Positions 17,230-26,135 of a stretch of 64,000 nucleotides of DNA are shown here, piece by piece. The stretch is from Limnochorda sp. L945t. GTDB taxonomy: Bacteria > Bacillota > Limnochordia > Limnochordales > Geochordaceae. The translations under genes and the position numbers were made by a program. The notes beneath the pieces are model-generated. The model searched no databases and was not told the DNA's origin. It saw only the letters and a program-made list of their open reading frames with translations. Where the stretch lies: contig NZ_CP141615.1 of NCBI RefSeq assembly GCF_035593305.1, positions 3,131,722-3,195,721 of the forward strand, in the 5' to 3' direction. Every line of letters starts with the position of its first letter. The stretch's first letter is position 1.

Positions 17230-18237
17230 TCATAGCTGGCCCTGCACAAAAAACGGCGTGTCGGCCGGCCTGGCGAGGTACTTCTTCAGCTCGTCGTCCA
17301 GTCGTAGGAGCGAAATCGAGGCCCCCGCCATCTCCATCGAGGTAGCGAACTCTCCGACGTACGTGTGCCAAACCTTGATGCCCTCGGCGCTCAGGATCTG
17401 GGAGATCCGGCGGTAGAGCACATAGAGCTCCTCTTTCGGCGTCGCCCCAAGGCCGTTCACCAGCACGGAGACCTCGTCTCCCCTTCGGAACGGGAGGTCC
17501 TCCAGGATCGGCCGGACCATCTCGTCGACGACCTCATCCGCGGGCTTGAGTAGAGCCTTCCCCTTGACTCCCGGCTCGCCGTGGATGCCCATTCCGATCT
17601 CCATCTCACCCTCGTCGAGTTCGAAGGTGGGCCTCCCGATCTCCGGAATCACACACGCCGACAGCGCCACGCCCATGGTCCGCACGTTATCCCGGGCCTT
17701 CAGGGCAAGCCGCTTCACCTCGTCGAGAGGGGCTCCGTCCTCAGCGGCCGCTCCGGCAACCTTGTACACGTAGAACATCCCCGCGACCCCACGGCGCTTG
17801 TCTTCCCTCCCGCGGGGGGCGGATGCCACGTCGTCGGCCCCAATGACCGTCTCCACCCGGATCCCTTCCATGGCCGCCATCTCCGCCGCCATGTCGAAGT
17901 TCATGATGTCGCCACTGTAGTTGCCGTAGACGTATAGCACGCCCTCACCGCCGTGGATGGCCTTGGTGACGTTGAGCATCTGCTCCGCGCTGGGAGACTG
18001 GAAGACACCGCCCACGGAGCACCCGTCGAGCATCCCGTCGCCCACGTATCCCAGGAAGAGCGGCAGGTGTCCCGACCCCCCACCCGTAGCGAGGGCCACC
18101 TTGCCCTGCTTCTTCCGGGTCGTGACGAGGCACCGCAGGTCGCCGGCGACGTAGGTGAGCCGATCGGGATGCGCGGCGTAGATGCCCTCCAACATCTCGT
18201 CGACGAACCGAGCCGGGGCATTGATGAGCTTTCTCAT
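17230..18237 (-). CDS. dhaK: Dihydroxyacetone kinase subunit DhaK (copy 2)
   Basis: 335 residues from ATG 18237. Contains GGGSGH (H57), NYSGD (D110) and GMGIHGEPG (H219), the residues that bind the keto substrate covalently. Same length as, and about 85% identical by eye to, copy 1. It follows the second ABC permease by 23 bp in the DeoR-led operon. Dihydroxyacetone, erythrulose and similar short ketoses are the known substrates of the family. Confidence 0.9.
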   Translation of the reverse strand: MRKLINAPARFVDEMLEGIYAAHPDRLTYVAGDLRCLVTTRKKQGKVALATGGGSGHLPLFLGYVGDGMLDGCSVGGVFQSPSAEQMLNVTKAIHGGEGVLYVYGNYSGDIMNFDMAAEMAAMEGIRVETVIGADDVASAPRGREDKRRGVAGMFYVYKVAGAAAEDGAPLDEVKRLALKARDNVRTMGVALSACVIPEIGRPTFELDEGEMEIGMGIHGEPGVKGKALLKPADEVVDEMVRPILEDLPFRRGDEVSVLVNGLGATPKEELYVLYRRISQILSAEGIKVWHTYVGEFATSMEMAGASISLLRLDDELKKYLARPADTPFFVQGQL

Positions 18238-18260
18238 CCTGCATTCTCCTTCCCTGAAGC

Positions 18261-19394
18261 TTAATCTTGGGCGCCTGGCCGCCAGACCGAAGACTCGGCG
18301 CCTCGGGCCACATCGGCTTGCCTTTCGGCCTCCCGCCGGCGGCGTGCCTGTTCTCGGTTCGACCGGGTGTTGCTGACGTAGTTGACGACCATCACCACCA
18401 AAAGCACGGCTCCCCAGATGAACTCCTTGAAGAAGTTGCTGAACCGGAGCATGTTAAACCCGCTCGAGAGGAACTGCAGGGTAAGGATTGCCAGCACGAG
18501 CCCCAGGACCGTTCCGAAGCCTCCGGACGGATTGACGCCGCCCAGCACCGCAATCAGAATCGCTTGGAGCGTATACGACGAACCGTAGTCCGCCTTGGCG
18601 GAATTGGTCCGGGCGAGCACCACGAACCCCGCCACCGCGGCCATCAAGCCGCTTAGCATATACGTTTTGAGCAGCATCAGGGTGTTGTCGATGCCTGAAA
18701 AGCGCGCGGCGGTCGGGTTGGTACCCATCAGGTACAGCTTGAACCCGTAGGACGTCTTGTTGAGAAGCAGGGAGAAGGCCAAAGCGAACGCTCCGAAGAT
18801 GAGGAAGGGCACCGGGAAGATCCAGAGGCTTCCGTTTCCGAGGAACGTGATGATATCGGGGAAGCCGTACACGGCGGCGCCCTGGGTGATGACGATGGCA
18901 ATGCCGGTGTACAGCTGCATGGTGCCCAGGGTGGCCAGGATCGGCACGATACCGACGTAGCCAATCAAGAAGCCGTTGAAGAGCCCGCAGGCGATACCGG
19001 TGACGAGCGATATGGCAACGGCCAGCAGGCTGTACAGGACGACCTGAATCCCTGCCGCGTCGGGTGGCATCAGCCGTGTCAGGGTCAAGGCGGCCAGGAT
19101 ACCCGAGAGATTGGCGATGCCCACGATGGACAGGTCGATGCCGCCGGTGAGCATCGTGATCATCATGGCTATCGCCAGCAGGCCGAACTCCGGGAACTGG
19201 AACGCCATCGAGCTGAAGTTGTCTGGAGTGAAAAAGCGGTCCGGCCGGACCAGGCTCATCGTCACGAAAACGACCACGGTGATCGCCAGGAGGCGCATGA
19301 GATTGCCGTCCCTGGCCACGAAACTGAGCGGGGTGAGACGCTCACCCCTTTGGGAGCCTGTTGCTCTCGCTTCCGCTGCACCCTGCTTCATCAT
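18261..19394 (-). CDS. Ribose-type ABC transporter permease
   Basis: 377 residues; ATG 19394 has GGAG 7 bp upstream (a second ATG follows directly). RbsC/BPD_transp_2 family with 8-10 membrane segments and the GGIDLSIVGIANLSG and GVNPSGGFGTVLGLV motifs. It has a longer arginine-rich cytoplasmic tail than usual (after VNYVSNTRSNREQARRRREA). With the adjacent permease at 19407-20420 it forms the membrane channel; ATPase and binding protein are upstream in the same operon. Confidence 0.9.
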   Translation of the reverse strand: MMKQGAAEARATGSQRGERLTPLSFVARDGNLMRLLAITVVVFVTMSLVRPDRFFTPDNFSSMAFQFPEFGLLAIAMMITMLTGGIDLSIVGIANLSGILAALTLTRLMPPDAAGIQVVLYSLLAVAISLVTGIACGLFNGFLIGYVGIVPILATLGTMQLYTGIAIVITQGAAVYGFPDIITFLGNGSLWIFPVPFLIFGAFALAFSLLLNKTSYGFKLYLMGTNPTAARFSGIDNTLMLLKTYMLSGLMAAVAGFVVLARTNSAKADYGSSYTLQAILIAVLGGVNPSGGFGTVLGLVLAILTLQFLSSGFNMLRFSNFFKEFIWGAVLLVVMVVNYVSNTRSNREQARRRREAERQADVARGAESSVWRPGAQD

Positions 19395-19406
19395 AAGGGT
19401 TCTCCG

Positions 19407-20420
19407 TCACCCTGCTCCCTCTTCGGCCACGAGAACGCTGGCGCGCCTGGCCCGGAATCTGGCTTGCAAGGTCGGGATGCCCGTACCCAGGAGGATGAGC
19501 GCACCCAGCACCACCTGTTGCCAGAAGGACGAAATCCCGAGCAGAATCAAGCTGTTGTTGATGATGACCACCAGCGTCACCCCGAGAAGCGTCCCCACGA
19601 CGCTCCCGTGACCGCCCGTGATCCGGGCCCCACCCAAGACAACGGCCGCAATGACGTTGAGCTCGGTCCCCACCAGGTCGAAGGGCCTCGCCGTGCGCAC
19701 CAACGAGGAGTGGATGATGCCGCCCACTCCTGCCAGAAAGCCGACAAAACCGTATATGAAGAACTGCAGCGCTCGAATGTTGAACCCAGCCCGTTCGGCA
19801 GCGGTCCGATCGCCTCCGAGCGCGTAGATGCCCCGGCCCAGCATGGTTTTCCGCAGGAGGAGCGAGACAAGGATCGCCGCGACGACAAGGATCACGATCC
19901 CGAAATGCAGGCCGTAGGTGGCCCGGTTCTGCGTCACCTCCACGAGGAAGAAGCGAGAAAACCGGATCATGGCTGGGGGTAGGTTGGTGATCTCCATGGC
20001 CCCGATGAACGCCAGCATGAAGCCACGGTACATGCTCTGCGTGCCCAACGTTACGATCAGCGTATCGAGTTTGAAGAAGGAGATGAAGACGGCGTTGAGG
20101 AGTCCAAGAACGAGCCCAATCGTCGCCGAGATGGCAAACGGGAGCAAGATCGTACCCTCAAAGTGGTAGGGAACGAGCACCTTCGCGGTAACGAACATGG
20201 AGAAGGCTGCGACCGCCGTGAAGGACACGTCGATCCCACCCGACGCGATGACAATCAAGACGCCGAGGGCGAAGATGCCCGGGACAATGCTGTTCCTCAC
20301 CAGGTCGAAGAGGTTGCCTACCGTGAAGAAGATGGGATTCACCGTTCCAATGACGAGGCAGAGCGCGCCGATGGTGAGAGCAACGACAAACTCGGTCTTC
20401 CTGAAAAATCCCCTGGGCAT
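19407..20420 (-). CDS. Ribose-type ABC transporter permease
   Basis: 337 residues from ATG 20420; GTG 20423 directly before it is an alternative. RbsC-type: ASGGIDVSFTAVAAFSMFV, LDTLIVTLGTQSMYRG and the conserved GGARITGGHGSVVGTLLGV segment. It lies 10 bp after the ATPase gene and 12 bp before the second permease, so the importer is of the type with two different permeases. Confidence 0.9.
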   Translation of the reverse strand: MPRGFFRKTEFVVALTIGALCLVIGTVNPIFFTVGNLFDLVRNSIVPGIFALGVLIVIASGGIDVSFTAVAAFSMFVTAKVLVPYHFEGTILLPFAISATIGLVLGLLNAVFISFFKLDTLIVTLGTQSMYRGFMLAFIGAMEITNLPPAMIRFSRFFLVEVTQNRATYGLHFGIVILVVAAILVSLLLRKTMLGRGIYALGGDRTAAERAGFNIRALQFFIYGFVGFLAGVGGIIHSSLVRTARPFDLVGTELNVIAAVVLGGARITGGHGSVVGTLLGVTLVVIINNSLILLGISSFWQQVVLGALILLGTGIPTLQARFRARRASVLVAEEGAG

Positions 20421-20430
20421 CACGCAGGCG

Positions 20431-21930
20431 TCACGCTCCCGTTAGCGTCTGCGCCAGTTCGTTCTCACTGACGCGGCTCGACTCGAGCTCCTCAACGATC
20501 CGGCCCCTCCGCATCACCAAAATCCGGCCGCACGTGTGGAGGAGCTCCGGGATATCGTCCGAGATGATCAGCACCCCGATGCCCCGCTCAGCGAGCTTGA
20601 AGATGGTAGCATGGATATCCGCCTTGGAGCCGACGTCTACGCCCACCGTCGGGCCGTTGAGGATCAGGATACGGGGTTCGGTGGCCAGCCACTTGGCAAG
20701 GACGATGCGCTGCTGGTTCCCGCCCGACAGGCTCTGGACCGGCAGCAGGGCAGACGGCGTCATGACACGCAAGTTCGCAAGCCAGGTCTCGACCTCGGCC
20801 CCGGCCCTCCTCGTGTCCAGGAGCCGCCACCGGTTGGTGAGGCGGTCCACCACACTGGCGACGACGTTCTTGGCGATGGGCTGCACCAGGAAAAGCCCCT
20901 GTGTCAGCCGGTCCTCGGGCACGTAGCCGATGCCGTTTTGAATGGCATCCTGCACGTTGCGGATGGTGACGGGCTTCTCATCGATGTACACCTTCCCACG
21001 GTCGGGCGGACGAAGGCCAAAGAGGGCCATGGCCAGTTCCGTCCGGCCGGATCCGAGAAGGCCGGTGATGCCCAGAACCTCCCCTGGATACAACGCAAAC
21101 GAGACGTCGGCGAAACTGCCGCGCTGGCCAAGCCCCTCGACTCGCAGGAGACTGTGCCCCCTTCGTGCCGAACTGGGCGCCCTGAAGGCGGTCTCTCGGA
21201 TCTCCCGGCCAGTCATGTGGTAGGCAAGCTTCGCCCAGTCAAACTCCGAGGCCTCGCCGTCGGCCACCACCTGGCCATTTCTCATGACGGTGACCCTATC
21301 CGCGATCTCCAGAACCTCGTTCAGCTTGTGGCTGACGAAGAGGACCGAGATGCCTTTCTCTTGGAGGTCCTTCACAACGCGGAAGAGGGCACTGACCTCT
21401 TTGCGTGTCAGGGCCGTTGTCGGCTCGTCCATGATGATGAGCCGGGCGTCCTGGAGCAGGGCCCTCGTGATCGCAATCAGCTGCTTGCTGGCCACCGACA
21501 GGTCCTCAACGTTGGCCGTCAGGTCGATCTCGACCCCAATGCGCTCGATGGCTTCCCGGGCAATGCGGTGAATCTCCTTCCAGTTCACGAGACGGCGACC
21601 CTCCGACAGTTGCCGGTTGAGAGCGATATTCTCAGCCGCCGTGAGGTTGGGGAACAAGGAGAAGTCCTGGTAGATCACCTGGATGCCTTCGTGGACGGCT
21701 CCGATTGGGGTAAGCCGTTTGTACGCCCTGCCGTTGATGAGGATGACCCCGCTGTCGGGGTCGTACACGCCGGCGACGATCTTGATGAGGGTCGACTTGC
21801 CACAGCCATTCTCCCCGACCAGGCAGCGAATCTCCCCCCGGCGGATGGTCAGGTTGACGCCTCGTAAAGCCTGCACCCCGGCGAAGGACTTATAGATGTT
21901 CCTTGCCTCCAGGAGCACCTCGCCCGTCAT
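20431..21930 (-). CDS. Ribose-type (RbsA-like) ABC transporter ATPase, two nucleotide-binding domains
   Basis: 499 residues from ATG 21930 (upstream GGGGGAAGGG); the open frame extends further up but without family similarity. Domain 1 has Walker A GENGCGKST, Q-loop YQDF and Walker B IIMDEPTTALT with the signature region NVEDLSVASKQLIAI. Domain 2 has a variant Walker A GLLGSGRTE and LSGGNQQRIVLAKWL then ILILNGPTVGVD. In Walker B of domain 2, NGP stands where DEP is usual, so that site may be catalytically weak. Powers the importer encoded by its neighbours. Confidence 0.9.
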   Translation of the reverse strand: MTGEVLLEARNIYKSFAGVQALRGVNLTIRRGEIRCLVGENGCGKSTLIKIVAGVYDPDSGVILINGRAYKRLTPIGAVHEGIQVIYQDFSLFPNLTAAENIALNRQLSEGRRLVNWKEIHRIAREAIERIGVEIDLTANVEDLSVASKQLIAITRALLQDARLIIMDEPTTALTRKEVSALFRVVKDLQEKGISVLFVSHKLNEVLEIADRVTVMRNGQVVADGEASEFDWAKLAYHMTGREIRETAFRAPSSARRGHSLLRVEGLGQRGSFADVSFALYPGEVLGITGLLGSGRTELAMALFGLRPPDRGKVYIDEKPVTIRNVQDAIQNGIGYVPEDRLTQGLFLVQPIAKNVVASVVDRLTNRWRLLDTRRAGAEVETWLANLRVMTPSALLPVQSLSGGNQQRIVLAKWLATEPRILILNGPTVGVDVGSKADIHATIFKLAERGIGVLIISDDIPELLHTCGRILVMRRGRIVEELESSRVSENELAQTLTGA

Positions 21931-22056
21931 TCGCTGCCCTTCCCCCCTGGGACCGCCTGCGGCACCTGGATGAAGCCTTTCGAGACGGCCAGGAGGCGGC
22001 GGGCAGCCGGTGGCCGTCGCACCGCTGCCCTGCCGCCGTTTCATGTCCCTTCCGGT

Positions 22057-23034
22057 CTAGAAGTTGTACTGGTCAAGGTTCTCTTTGGTCACATGAACCC
22101 ATGCCTGGCCGTAGAGAACCTTGCCGTCCTGCTTGAGGTTCTCGTATCCCTTCACACCCAGGTTGATCCCGGCTCTAATCGGCTGCTTCTCAAGGACCAT
22201 GAGCGCCAGCTGGTTCATGGCGTAGCCGGCGTCCGCAGGGTCCCAGAAGCCGATCATGTCAACCGCGCCGCTCCTCACGTACTGGCCGGAGACCGAGGGA
22301 ATGCTGGTCCCCACCACGTGAACCTTGCCCTGAAGGCCCATCTCCTCGACGGCCAGCCCGGCTCCCGCCGGGTCGGTGGAAGCGCTGCCCTGAATGCCCT
22401 TGAGATCGGGATGCGCCTTCAGGAGCTCCTTCGTCTTCTCGTAAGCCCTTTGCTGGTCGTCATAGGCCTCAAACTTGCCGACGAACTGCATCTTGGGGTA
22501 GTTCTTCTTGGCATACGCAACCGCGGCGTCGACCCACTGGTTGTGCGACTTCGAGGTGAAGCTGCCGACAAACCCGGCCCACTTGCCCTCATAGTTCATC
22601 TTTTGGGCAAGCACCTTGATGAACTCCTCGCCATACGCTGCGTTATCGAACGCTTCGATGTCCCAATGGGTGTTGCGCTGGTTCTCCGCCTCGTGGGTGA
22701 TCACCACGATGCCCTTGTCCATAGCCTTCTTCAGCACCGGCTCGAGAGCCTCTACGGAGAATGGGACGACGCAGATCGCATCGACCTTCTGGGCAATGAG
22801 GTCTTCGATCATCTGCACCTGCAGGGCTGCGTCCGCTTTCGCGGGGCCAACCTGGAAGGCGTTTACGTTCGGATGGTCCTTCGCGAACCTCCGGATCCCC
22901 TCTTCCATACGGTTGAACCATCCCACACCGCTCAGCTTGACAACCGTCGCGATGGTATAGGTCTTGGCTGCGGCCGCCTGGGCCACGGCGGTAACGAGAA
23001 GCAATGCCAACACCGGCACGATGCCTTTCTTCAC
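22057..23034 (-). CDS. Periplasmic-binding-protein-like sugar receptor of the ABC importer
   Basis: 325 residues from GTG 23034, with GAGGG 7 bp upstream, giving a clean signal peptide (VKKGIVPVLALLLVTAVAQA). The mature part (TYTIATVVKLSGVGWFNRME, VDAICVVPFSVEALEPVLKK, GKVHVVGTSIPSVSGQYV) is of the Peripla_BP_4 type related to RhaS and LsrB receptors. It precedes the RbsA-like ATPase by 126 bp. The ligand is not readable from sequence; a short sugar or deoxy sugar would fit the DhaKL and FGGY kinases. Confidence 0.88.
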   Translation of the reverse strand: MKKGIVPVLALLLVTAVAQAAAAKTYTIATVVKLSGVGWFNRMEEGIRRFAKDHPNVNAFQVGPAKADAALQVQMIEDLIAQKVDAICVVPFSVEALEPVLKKAMDKGIVVITHEAENQRNTHWDIEAFDNAAYGEEFIKVLAQKMNYEGKWAGFVGSFTSKSHNQWVDAAVAYAKKNYPKMQFVGKFEAYDDQQRAYEKTKELLKAHPDLKGIQGSASTDPAGAGLAVEEMGLQGKVHVVGTSIPSVSGQYVRSGAVDMIGFWDPADAGYAMNQLALMVLEKQPIRAGINLGVKGYENLKQDGKVLYGQAWVHVTKENLDQYNF

Positions 23035-23146
23035 AGATGCACCCTCTTTCACGAAGATCCGGCCACCCTAACAAACCCAATCAGGGAGACACGTATCCTG
23101 CAGGTTGAGGAAGCACACCACCTCCCGAAACTTGCGTCGCATGTCC

Positions 23147-23947
23147 TTATCCCCTCGCCGCTCCCACGAACCGCTTCACCCTGTCGGGGTCGACCGGCTT
23201 CCAGGTGTTTCCGTCCTGCTTGAGCGCGGTCCCAACGATGACCCCATCGGCGACCTGAAGGATCTCCCGCACGTTTTCGGCACGGACTCCCGTGTTGGCC
23301 ACGACCGGGGTGTCCGGCACCGCTCTTTTCACCAGCTCCAGGTCGGGGAGCTGGGGCGCCTGGCCCGTCATGGTACCAGAAACCGCCACGACGTCGGCCA
23401 ACGAGGAGAACACCACGCTTTGGGCGATCAAAGGCAGAGGCCGCTGCCCCAGGAACCCTGCGAACTCGGCATTGATGTTGAAGATGAGCTTCACGTGATC
23501 CGCCCCGATGTTCCGCCGGAAACGCAGGCTCTCCCCGGCGTTGGTGTTCCAGAGCCCCATGTCGCTGGAGTAGACGCCGGTAAAGACCTCCCGCACGAAT
23601 CTGGCACCGGTTGCACTTGCGAGCGCGATCGCAGCTACGGGGTCCCACAACACGTCCACCCCGAAGGGCACCCGTATCTCCGATCGGAGCTGTCCGATGA
23701 CGGACGCCATGGTGGCGAGGGTCGCCGGGCTAGCCTTCAATGTGTAGGGCCGGTCCCCCTCGTTGCAGAACATGATGGCGTCCACTCCGCCATCCTGAAG
23801 ATGCCGGATGTCCCTGGCGACCCACTCCTTGATCCCCTCCAGCCCCGCCCGTGCGTCATAGAGCGGCGAACCCGGCATGGGCGGGAAGTGACACATGGCG
23901 ATAATCGGTTTCTCGACACCCAGGAGCTCCCTGAACACGGTCGACAC
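23147..23947 (-). CDS. BtpA/SgcQ-family TIM-barrel protein
   Basis: 266 residues from GTG 23947, with AGAGGGG 7 bp upstream. BtpA/SgcQ signature regions: KPIIAMCHFPPMPGSPLYD at the start, GVDAIMFCNEGDRPY, RVPFGVDVLWDPVAAIALA, FVREVFTGVYSSDMGLWN and DGVIVGTALKQDGNTW near the end. SgcQ is a predicted nucleosidase or aldolase-like enzyme in the E. coli sgc operon; the archetype BtpA affects photosystem I stability. No reaction is established. Its place between the regulator and the binding protein suggests a role in the same pathway. Confidence 0.82.
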   Translation of the reverse strand: MSTVFRELLGVEKPIIAMCHFPPMPGSPLYDARAGLEGIKEWVARDIRHLQDGGVDAIMFCNEGDRPYTLKASPATLATMASVIGQLRSEIRVPFGVDVLWDPVAAIALASATGARFVREVFTGVYSSDMGLWNTNAGESLRFRRNIGADHVKLIFNINAEFAGFLGQRPLPLIAQSVVFSSLADVVAVSGTMTGQAPQLPDLELVKRAVPDTPVVANTGVRAENVREILQVADGVIVGTALKQDGNTWKPVDPDRVKRFVGAARG

Positions 23948-23963
23948 TCGACCACCCCTCTTC

Positions 23964-24782
23964 CTATACGACGGTTACCGGAACGCCCAGGCGTTCGAGG
24001 CCCTGCAGTACGTCGGGCGAAACGCCGGAATCCGTGATGATGTGGTGGATCCTTTCGAGTCCCGCTACCTTTGCCAGGGCCATGCCACCGAACTTGCTGT
24101 GGTCAACGACCAGAACGACCTGCCGCGCCGCCTCGATGATCAGGCGCTTCGTCGCCGCCTCAGCGAAGGTGGCGTTGCTGATGCCGTGGGTGAGGTCGAC
24201 GGCGTCCGCGGATAGAAACGATTTGTTCACTTTCACTCCACGCAGCAGGTCCTCGGTGATCGGCCCGATCAACACGCTGAACCCCGAACGCCTGATACCA
24301 CCGGTTACCACCAGCTGGGTGGTCGGGTCGAATTCGAGAATGGCCGCGATGAGGAGGTCGTTGGTGATGATGGTCAGGTTCTTGTGACCGGCCAGGTGGT
24401 GGGCAACCTGGAAGGTGGTGGAACCCGTGTCCAGAATGATCGTCTCGCCATCGGCCACCATGGCGGCGGCTGCCTGCCCAATGCGGCGTTTCTCGTCCTG
24501 GAACAAAACCCTCTTCTCTGAATAGAGTCGCTCATACGCCGTGCTGCTTTCGGGCAGCACGGCCCCGCCGTGGGTGCGGCTCACCAGGCCCTGGGTCGCC
24601 AGGAAATCGAGGTCGCGACGCACCGTCGCCACAGAAACGCCCAGCGCCGCGGCCAGCTCTTCGTTCTTGGCGCTCCGGTTGGCCCGGAGAAACTCGACTA
24701 TCCGGCGGCGGCGCTCCGCCGGCACCACCGTCTCCCGTAGAGCCGTGGCACCCAGCCCCCAGTCATGGCGATGTTCGGGCAT
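23964..24782 (-). CDS. DeoR/GlpR-family transcriptional regulator
   Basis: 272 residues from ATG 24782; the open frame extends upstream without similarity, and the ribosome site before 24782 is weak. N-terminal HTH (RRRRIVEFLRANRSAKNEEL, AAALGVSVATVRRDLDFLA, then SRTHGGAVLP) is followed by a DeoRC sensor domain (ILDTGSTTFQVAHHL, VVTGGIRRSGFSVLIGP, VDHSKFGG). First gene of the minus-strand operon 24782-13788. DeoR regulators usually sense a phosphorylated sugar from the pathway they repress. Confidence 0.88.
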   Translation of the reverse strand: MPEHRHDWGLGATALRETVVPAERRRRIVEFLRANRSAKNEELAAALGVSVATVRRDLDFLATQGLVSRTHGGAVLPESSTAYERLYSEKRVLFQDEKRRIGQAAAAMVADGETIILDTGSTTFQVAHHLAGHKNLTIITNDLLIAAILEFDPTTQLVVTGGIRRSGFSVLIGPITEDLLRGVKVNKSFLSADAVDLTHGISNATFAEAATKRLIIEAARQVVLVVDHSKFGGMALAKVAGLERIHHIITDSGVSPDVLQGLERLGVPVTVV

Positions 24783-25193
24783 GGCGTTTTCCGCAAGTTT
24801 CTGGTCACTTTGGTTCGGCACCGGCACCCGGATCTCCTTCTTGTCGCGAGAAGATACCGTAGGTGGAGCTGCCTTCGCTCGCCGAAGGCCCGCGCCTTCG
24901 GCACCAGCCGGGACGGCGTTTGTCCATGGAGTTTGCTGATCGCTTCTGGTTGCTTCGCGTTCGACCCGGCACCTAACAGTCGGCTTGTTCAGGCGAAACG
25001 GCCCGAATCCAGGGGCCGGTGGCTTCCGCGGGGCCATGACCGAAGATGTTACCGGGTTGCTCGCATCTGATGTTTTCTGCACGGTGCCGTGCCCGGGCAG
25101 CTGGCAGCAATGTCACACCGAAGGGGTCGCCACGCTATCCGGCGACCCGTTCAGCGAGGCTGTGAGCCGGGCCGGGATGACTCCACGGCTCCC
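24783..25193. other. Upstream region of the DeoR-led operon
   Basis: About 410 bp with no supported gene. It should hold the promoter and operator for the operon read leftward. I see no clear promoter boxes; the right half may belong to the decayed esterase region. Confidence 0.35.
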
Positions 25194-25712
25194 TCAGCCC
25201 AGCCTGTCCGCCAGCCGCCGCATCTTCGCCAGCTCGTGCGTTTCTGGGACCTCGTGGTAGCAGAAGCGGTAGAGCCTGACCTCTTTCTCCCCACCCCCGT
25301 GGTTGAAGGCGGCCATGGTCGTGGAAGGCGGGCATACGTCGTCGCTCGCGCCCACCGACCAGAACCCGGGCGCCTTGATCAGGGTCGCCAGGTTCATGCC
25401 GTCGAAGTAGGAGAGCGTCGCGAAGACCTGCTCCTCCTTCTCCGGCCACCTTCGCAGGTAGGCCTCGATCTCGAGATACGGGCCGGACGTGCTGATCTGG
25501 ACGGGCCGTTCGAAGTTGCACAGGAACGCGCTGTCCGGCGCGTGAGCGGCCAGGCGTGGCTCAAGTGCCGCGGCCGCGATGGACAGGCCCCCACGCTGGC
25601 TTTCCCCCGTGGCCGCCACGCAGCCCGGATCGCCGAAGTCCAGGGATGCCGCCACGTCATACGCCCGGACGCAGTCGGCGTAAGCCCCACGGTAGTAGTG
25701 CGTCCCAGAAGT
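25194..25712 (-). pseudogene. Acetyl xylan esterase / cephalosporin-C deacetylase (AXE1), C-terminal part
   Basis: The minus strand reads YYRGAYADCVRAYDVAASLD, ATGESQRGGLSIAAAAL, FEKPV-like CNFERPVQISTSGPYLEI, EEQVFATLSYFDGMNLAT and SVGASDDVCPPSTTMAAFNH, matching the second half of AXE1 esterases: nucleophile serine in GESQ, aspartate in DDVCPP, histidine in YHEVPETHE. The first ~150 residues are missing, and the nucleophile motif GGSQGG is changed to GESQRG. It is a truncated remnant of a hemicellulose deacetylase, lost together with the start of the gene. Confidence 0.75.
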
Positions 25713-26135
25713 TCGAGCCTTGGACATGCAGAGCCTGCGCCAATAGCTCAACCACCCCGGTCGAAGGCCTGATGGGCCGAGATCCTCAGGAATAGGGGCT
25801 CCAGGTGCTCTTTCTCTTTTTCGCTGGAAAGGCCCGGTCCGGGCCTCCAGGAAAAGGCAAGCACCCCCGGGTGGCGCACCGACGGTCACCAGAAAGGACA
25901 ACCAGGGGGTGCTCCAGCCGATGGGAGACTGCCCCTCCCGCCGGCGATTGCGACAGTGCTCTAAGGTCATTGTCAAGGGGTCGAGCTCTCTCCGAGACGC
26001 TGCCTGAACAGGTTCGCCGCATTGACAGCCCTCCTTCGGGTGGGCAGTTTAAGTACCGGGGGCTGGTAGTGTTGGGGACCAGCGGAGCGGTCCGCCGAAT
26101 GCCTCTTGCGTCATGCCAGCCCTCGCCTGTGCTAT
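25713..26135. other. Non-coding DNA beside the IS110 element
   Basis: About 420 bp between the esterase remnant and the transposase stop. It likely includes the right end of the IS110 element, but IS110 members lack clear terminal repeats, so the edge cannot be fixed. No gene is supported. Confidence 0.35.

Noticed and set aside
22057-23034. Receptor as a true AI-2 binding protein (LsrB)
   Set aside because: General resemblance to LsrB/RhaS receptors only; I cannot place the AI-2-binding residues, and lsrF/lsrG/lsrK partners are absent from this operon.
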